Shown: piece after piece, positions 6,574 to 8,323 of the stretch
How positions within the stretch are numbered: the stretch's first letter is position 1
How the letters are laid out: every line of letters starts with the position of its first letter
Source: Verrucomicrobiota bacterium
Lineage (GTDB): Bacteria > Verrucomicrobiota > Verrucomicrobiia > Opitutales > Opitutaceae
NCBI GenBank assembly: GCA_023430825.1
Contig: JAEYYL010000383.1
Location: forward strand, 1-8,323
DNA: 8,323 nucleotides
Reading direction: 5' to 3'
Notes under the pieces: model-generated
Database searches by the model: none
What the model saw: only the letters and a program-made list of their open reading frames with translations
Told to the model about the DNA's origin: nothing
Made by a program: the position numbers and the translations under genes

Positions 6574-8037
6574 CTACTCGCCACTCCCCACGGTCGGAGT
6601 GGCGAGCGCCGCCAAGGGTTCCCCGCCCTCCGCCGCTTCCTCCACCTCTCGATTCGCGAGCAAACCCGGCAAACCGGCCGACGCCCGCACGCCCGCCACG
6701 ATTACCGGATCCGCCAGCGCGCGAACCGTCTCGCCCCCGAACGCCCGCTCGCTGGCGAGAGTGTTGTAAACGCTGCGCTCAAACGTCACCGGCAGCTTCA
6801 CGCCCCGCGCCACCATGTAGCCGCGCAATGTCTGCTGCGTCGCGAGATCCGATGGGCGCCCGGCCAACTGCACCCCCGCGCTCAACCGCGCAAAATACGC
6901 CGCACCCTCGGTCGCCGCCACCCGACGCGCCGCCGGCGCAACCTCCGCCTCCGACGGCGAGGCATGCAGCACGTAATCCAGTTCGTGCGCACACTCGCCG
7001 AAATTCTGGTGGTAGTCGAAAACCGCATACGGCTCACCCAGCGCCAGCCCCGCGATGTCCGCGTTCATCGCGTTCTTATGCACGATCACCGTGTCGATCC
7101 CGCGAGCGCGCCCCGGCTCGGTTTCCGTCGTGTGCCAGTGGCGATTCACATCCTTCGTCGGATCCTGCGCCGTCCCGCGCCACAACCCCGCCAATTCGCC
7201 CGTCGGGTTCACCATCGGATAGACCAGCGTCACATACTCCGCCCGATACGCGATCGCCTCGGGCGTCTCGGAATTCAAGATCCAGTCGACCGCGCCCTGC
7301 AGCGCCACTTTCGCCTGCCCCTCGTAAGGATGCTGTCCGCTCACCAGCATCACCAGTTTTCGCGGATTCGCCGACGGCTCGCGAATCGCAAAACCGAACA
7401 GCGGCATGTCCGGAATCGCGCGACTGAACGCCGACGACGCCGAAGCGCCCGATTGATAACCGATCACGAAAGAACCTGGCGTCGTCTCGCTCGGCGTCGA
7501 ACGCACGCGCCGATGCGTCAACACGTCCTTCTCCAGCCAGTCGTAAAACGCCCCCACCGGCATCCGCTCGTTGATCGACACATACACCACGTCCTCGGTG
7601 AACGCCTCCGCGTTGCTCGCCTCGACCCGCCAGCTCGACGCGCCCGTGCCGAGCCGCCGATGCGTCTCGAACGTGTTCCACCGCGCCGCGTTCGACGCGT
7701 AACTCCACACCAGCTTGATGTGCTCGAGCGAAATCGCATCGCCCGTCAAAATCATCGCGCCGCTCCCCGGCGATCGCAGCGGCAACCGGAACACCGGCGT
7801 CTTCCCGCGCACACCACGCACGGCGAAGTGCACGTTTCGCCAACGCGTTGCGCCACCGATCGCTTCGCTCGCGTGCGCGCGCGGCACAATCACGACCGTC
7901 TCGCCGTCGTAGCTCGAGCGCGCCGTATCCAGATTTCCACCATCGCGCGGCTCCGCGAAGCTCCCGACGAAATCCTCCTCCGCCCCAACGATTAGGCCAA
8001 CTCCAAAAACGAGAGCGAGGAACGTGAGGCGAAACAT
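6574..8037 (-). CDS. Secreted M14-type zinc carboxypeptidase
   Basis: This is probably an exported metallopeptidase that trims C-terminal residues from peptides. The 487-residue product begins with a hydrophobic signal peptide (MFRLTFLALVFGVGLIVGA, likely cleaved near residue 19). A beta-rich N-terminal region (about 20-190) has no family I can name. The catalytic domain shows QHPYEGQ (235-241; zinc ligands H236 and E239), NPTGELAGLWRGTAQDPTKD (277-296), VNRHW (297-301), FDYHQNFG (340-347; zinc ligand H343) and TFERS (418-422; catalytic E420). These match the M14 pattern HxxE...NR...H...E, with HPYE in place of the more common HxRE. The fold order resembles cytosolic-carboxypeptidase-like M14 members with an N-terminal beta domain. 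I chose ATG at 8037 because it gives the signal peptide directly; a TTG at 8085 would add 16 hydrophilic residues. It is convergent with the MamK-like gene, with 67 bases between stops. Confidence 0.88.
   Translation of the reverse strand: MFRLTFLALVFGVGLIVGAEEDFVGSFAEPRDGGNLDTARSSYDGETVVIVPRAHASEAIGGATRWRNVHFAVRGVRGKTPVFRLPLRSPGSGAMILTGDAISLEHIKLVWSYASNAARWNTFETHRRLGTGASSWRVEASNAEAFTEDVVYVSINERMPVGAFYDWLEKDVLTHRRVRSTPSETTPGSFVIGYQSGASASSAFSRAIPDMPLFGFAIREPSANPRKLVMLVSGQHPYEGQAKVALQGAVDWILNSETPEAIAYRAEYVTLVYPMVNPTGELAGLWRGTAQDPTKDVNRHWHTTETEPGRARGIDTVIVHKNAMNADIAGLALGEPYAVFDYHQNFGECAHELDYVLHASPSEAEVAPAARRVAATEGAAYFARLSAGVQLAGRPSDLATQQTLRGYMVARGVKLPVTFERSVYNTLASERAFGGETVRALADPVIVAGVRASAGLPGLLANREVEEAAEGGEPLAALATPTVGSGE
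6577..6606. repeat. Perfect 11-bp inverted repeat at the 3' end of the carboxypeptidase gene
   Basis: CTCGCCACTCC (6577-6587) is the exact reverse complement of GGAGTGGCGAG (6596-6606), separated by eight bases. It occupies the last coding bases before the carboxypeptidase stop and lies 70-100 bases after the MamK-like stop, so either transcript would carry the hairpin. Neither side has a good T-tract, so it is at best a non-canonical terminator or RNA-stabilising structure shared by the convergent genes. Confidence 0.55.
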
Positions 8038-8208
8038 GCGCGGCAGATCGCCGCCTTTCTGTCGCCAACCGACCACAGCCTTCAACCCACAACTGGGGCC
8101 GCCCCTCGATTAACAGCCGGTTAACATCTCCGGTAGCAACAACGGTAATTTACCTAACACCTTTTGTCGCTCACTCGCACCTCCGCTCGCGGCTTGGAGG
8201 TAGATGCC
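8038..8208. other. Intergenic region between divergent genes, with small palindromes
   Basis: This 171-base region is the longest without a gene. It must hold the promoter of the minus-strand carboxypeptidase and probably one for the plus-strand leader ORF, but I find no convincing -35/-10 pair. It contains TTAAC-N5-GTTAA (8110-8124) and GGTAA-T-TTACC (8144-8154), two dyads of the type that transcription factors bind, in a stretch noticeably richer in A/T than the flanking genes. Confidence 0.5.
8179..8201 (+). promoter_or_regulatory. Hairpin pairing a consensus Shine-Dalgarno with an upstream anti-SD
   Basis: ACCTCC (8179-8184) is the exact complement of GGAGGT (8196-8201), which holds the only consensus Shine-Dalgarno (GGAGG, 8196-8200) found before a plausible start in this window. 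A smaller alternative stem, CCGC-TC-GCGG (8183-8192), competes for part of it. The site lies eight bases before the leader ATG at 8209, so folding would hide the ribosome site. Regulation is inferred; the pairing is seen. Confidence 0.45.
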
Positions 8209-8259
8209 ATGAGGCCGACAAGCGGAGCAAGAGGCTCCAACTTGTCGGCCCATGAATAA
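8209..8259 (+). CDS. Possible 16-residue leader peptide
   Basis: ATG at 8209 lies eight bases after the consensus GGAGG and opens a 16-codon frame reading MRPTSGARGSNLSAHE before TAA (8257-8259). The frame spans the whole hairpin at 8213-8250, and its end overlaps the start of the next ORF at 8252 by eight bases. A ribosome finishing the leader would melt the hairpin and stop beside the next ATG, the geometry of translational coupling. No run of a regulatory amino acid is present, so it is not a classic biosynthetic attenuator. The reading frame could be coincidental, since the hairpin alone could be a repeat element. Confidence 0.4.
   Translation: MRPTSGARGSNLSAHE
8213..8250 (+). repeat. 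Long hairpin abutting a start codon
   Basis: GGCCGACAAG (8213-8222) pairs perfectly with CTTGTCGGCC (8241-8250). Inside it GGAGC (8224-8228) pairs with GCTCC (8234-8238) around an AAGAG loop. The stem ends one base before the ATG at 8252. There is no T-tract, so it is not an intrinsic terminator. It could be a translational control element or a REP-like palindromic repeat; copy number cannot be judged from one window. Confidence 0.65.
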
Positions 8260-8323
8260 AACCAACATTGAAAAACTGATCGAGCGGTTGCTCGGAACCA
8301 AGTGCGAAACGATTAAAGTCGGC
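8252..8323 (+). CDS. Start of an unidentified ORF, cut by the window edge
   Basis: Twenty-four codons are visible, reading MNKTNIEKLIERLLGTKCET then IKVG, with no stop before the edge. The piece looks like a real N-terminal helix (NIEKLIERLLG) but is too short to place in a family. Its codons (AAT, AAA, ATT, GAA) are more A/T-ending than in the rest of the window. The ATG has no suitably spaced Shine-Dalgarno of its own and overlaps the leader ORF stop, so translation may depend on the leader. Confidence 0.5.
   Translation, partial: MNKTNIEKLIERLLGTKCETIKVG

Noticed and set aside
6964..7995. A 343-codon plus-strand frame opposite the carboxypeptidase
   Set aside because: It is Arg/His/Pro-rich with no domain, and the minus strand has the full M14 motif set and a signal peptide.
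8140..8252. Possible integron attC site (core-like ACCTAAC / GTTAGGT with hairpins nearby)
   Set aside because: Only one core-like heptamer is present; the partner core and the paired L boxes at proper spacing are missing, and no integrase gene is in view.
8110..8301. A 63-codon minus-strand ORF at the right edge
   Set aside because: It has no ribosome site or recognisable features and overlaps the structured leader region, which makes better sense on the plus strand.

Overview
The window is GC-rich chromosomal DNA of a bacterium with C/G-ending codons. The gene content and codon habits suggest a member of the Verrucomicrobiota, probably Opitutaceae. That placement is inferred from a MamK-family actin homologue, rplU-rpmA followed by unrelated small genes, and a general lack of Shine-Dalgarno sites. 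No rRNA or other marker settles it. I see no tRNA, rRNA, CRISPR array or transposase.

Layout from left to right. (1) A 3-methyladenine DNA glycosylase gene (64-618, minus) is divergent from a GTG-initiated 12-helix MFS transporter (644-2038, plus). A PfkB-family sugar kinase follows with an ATGA stop/start overlap (2035-2928), so transporter and kinase probably form a translationally coupled uptake-and-phosphorylation pair. (2) A membrane-anchored coiled-coil protein (2997-3557) precedes rplU-rpmA (3684-4259; bL21 and bL27), which ends in a strong intrinsic terminator at 4286-4323. A 7-bp hairpin sits directly upstream of rplU. (3) Two small unrecognised genes (4358-4708, one membrane helix; 4806-5282, helical with a disordered linker and a short C-terminal helix) lead into a MamK-like actin-family ATPase (5349-6506). 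(4) A secreted M14-type zinc carboxypeptidase is encoded convergently (6574-8037, minus). A perfect 11-bp inverted repeat lies across its 3' end. (5) The last ~220 bases are less GC-rich and structured. They hold two small palindromes, a hairpin able to hide a consensus Shine-Dalgarno, a 16-codon leader ORF containing a long hairpin, and a second ORF that starts inside the leader's stop region and runs off the window.

The most interesting parts are the MamK-family filament protein with its uncharacterised small neighbours and no magnetosome genes in view, and the leader-peptide/hairpin arrangement at the right edge. No stretch longer than about 170 bases lacks a gene. Bases 1-63 hold nothing I can support.
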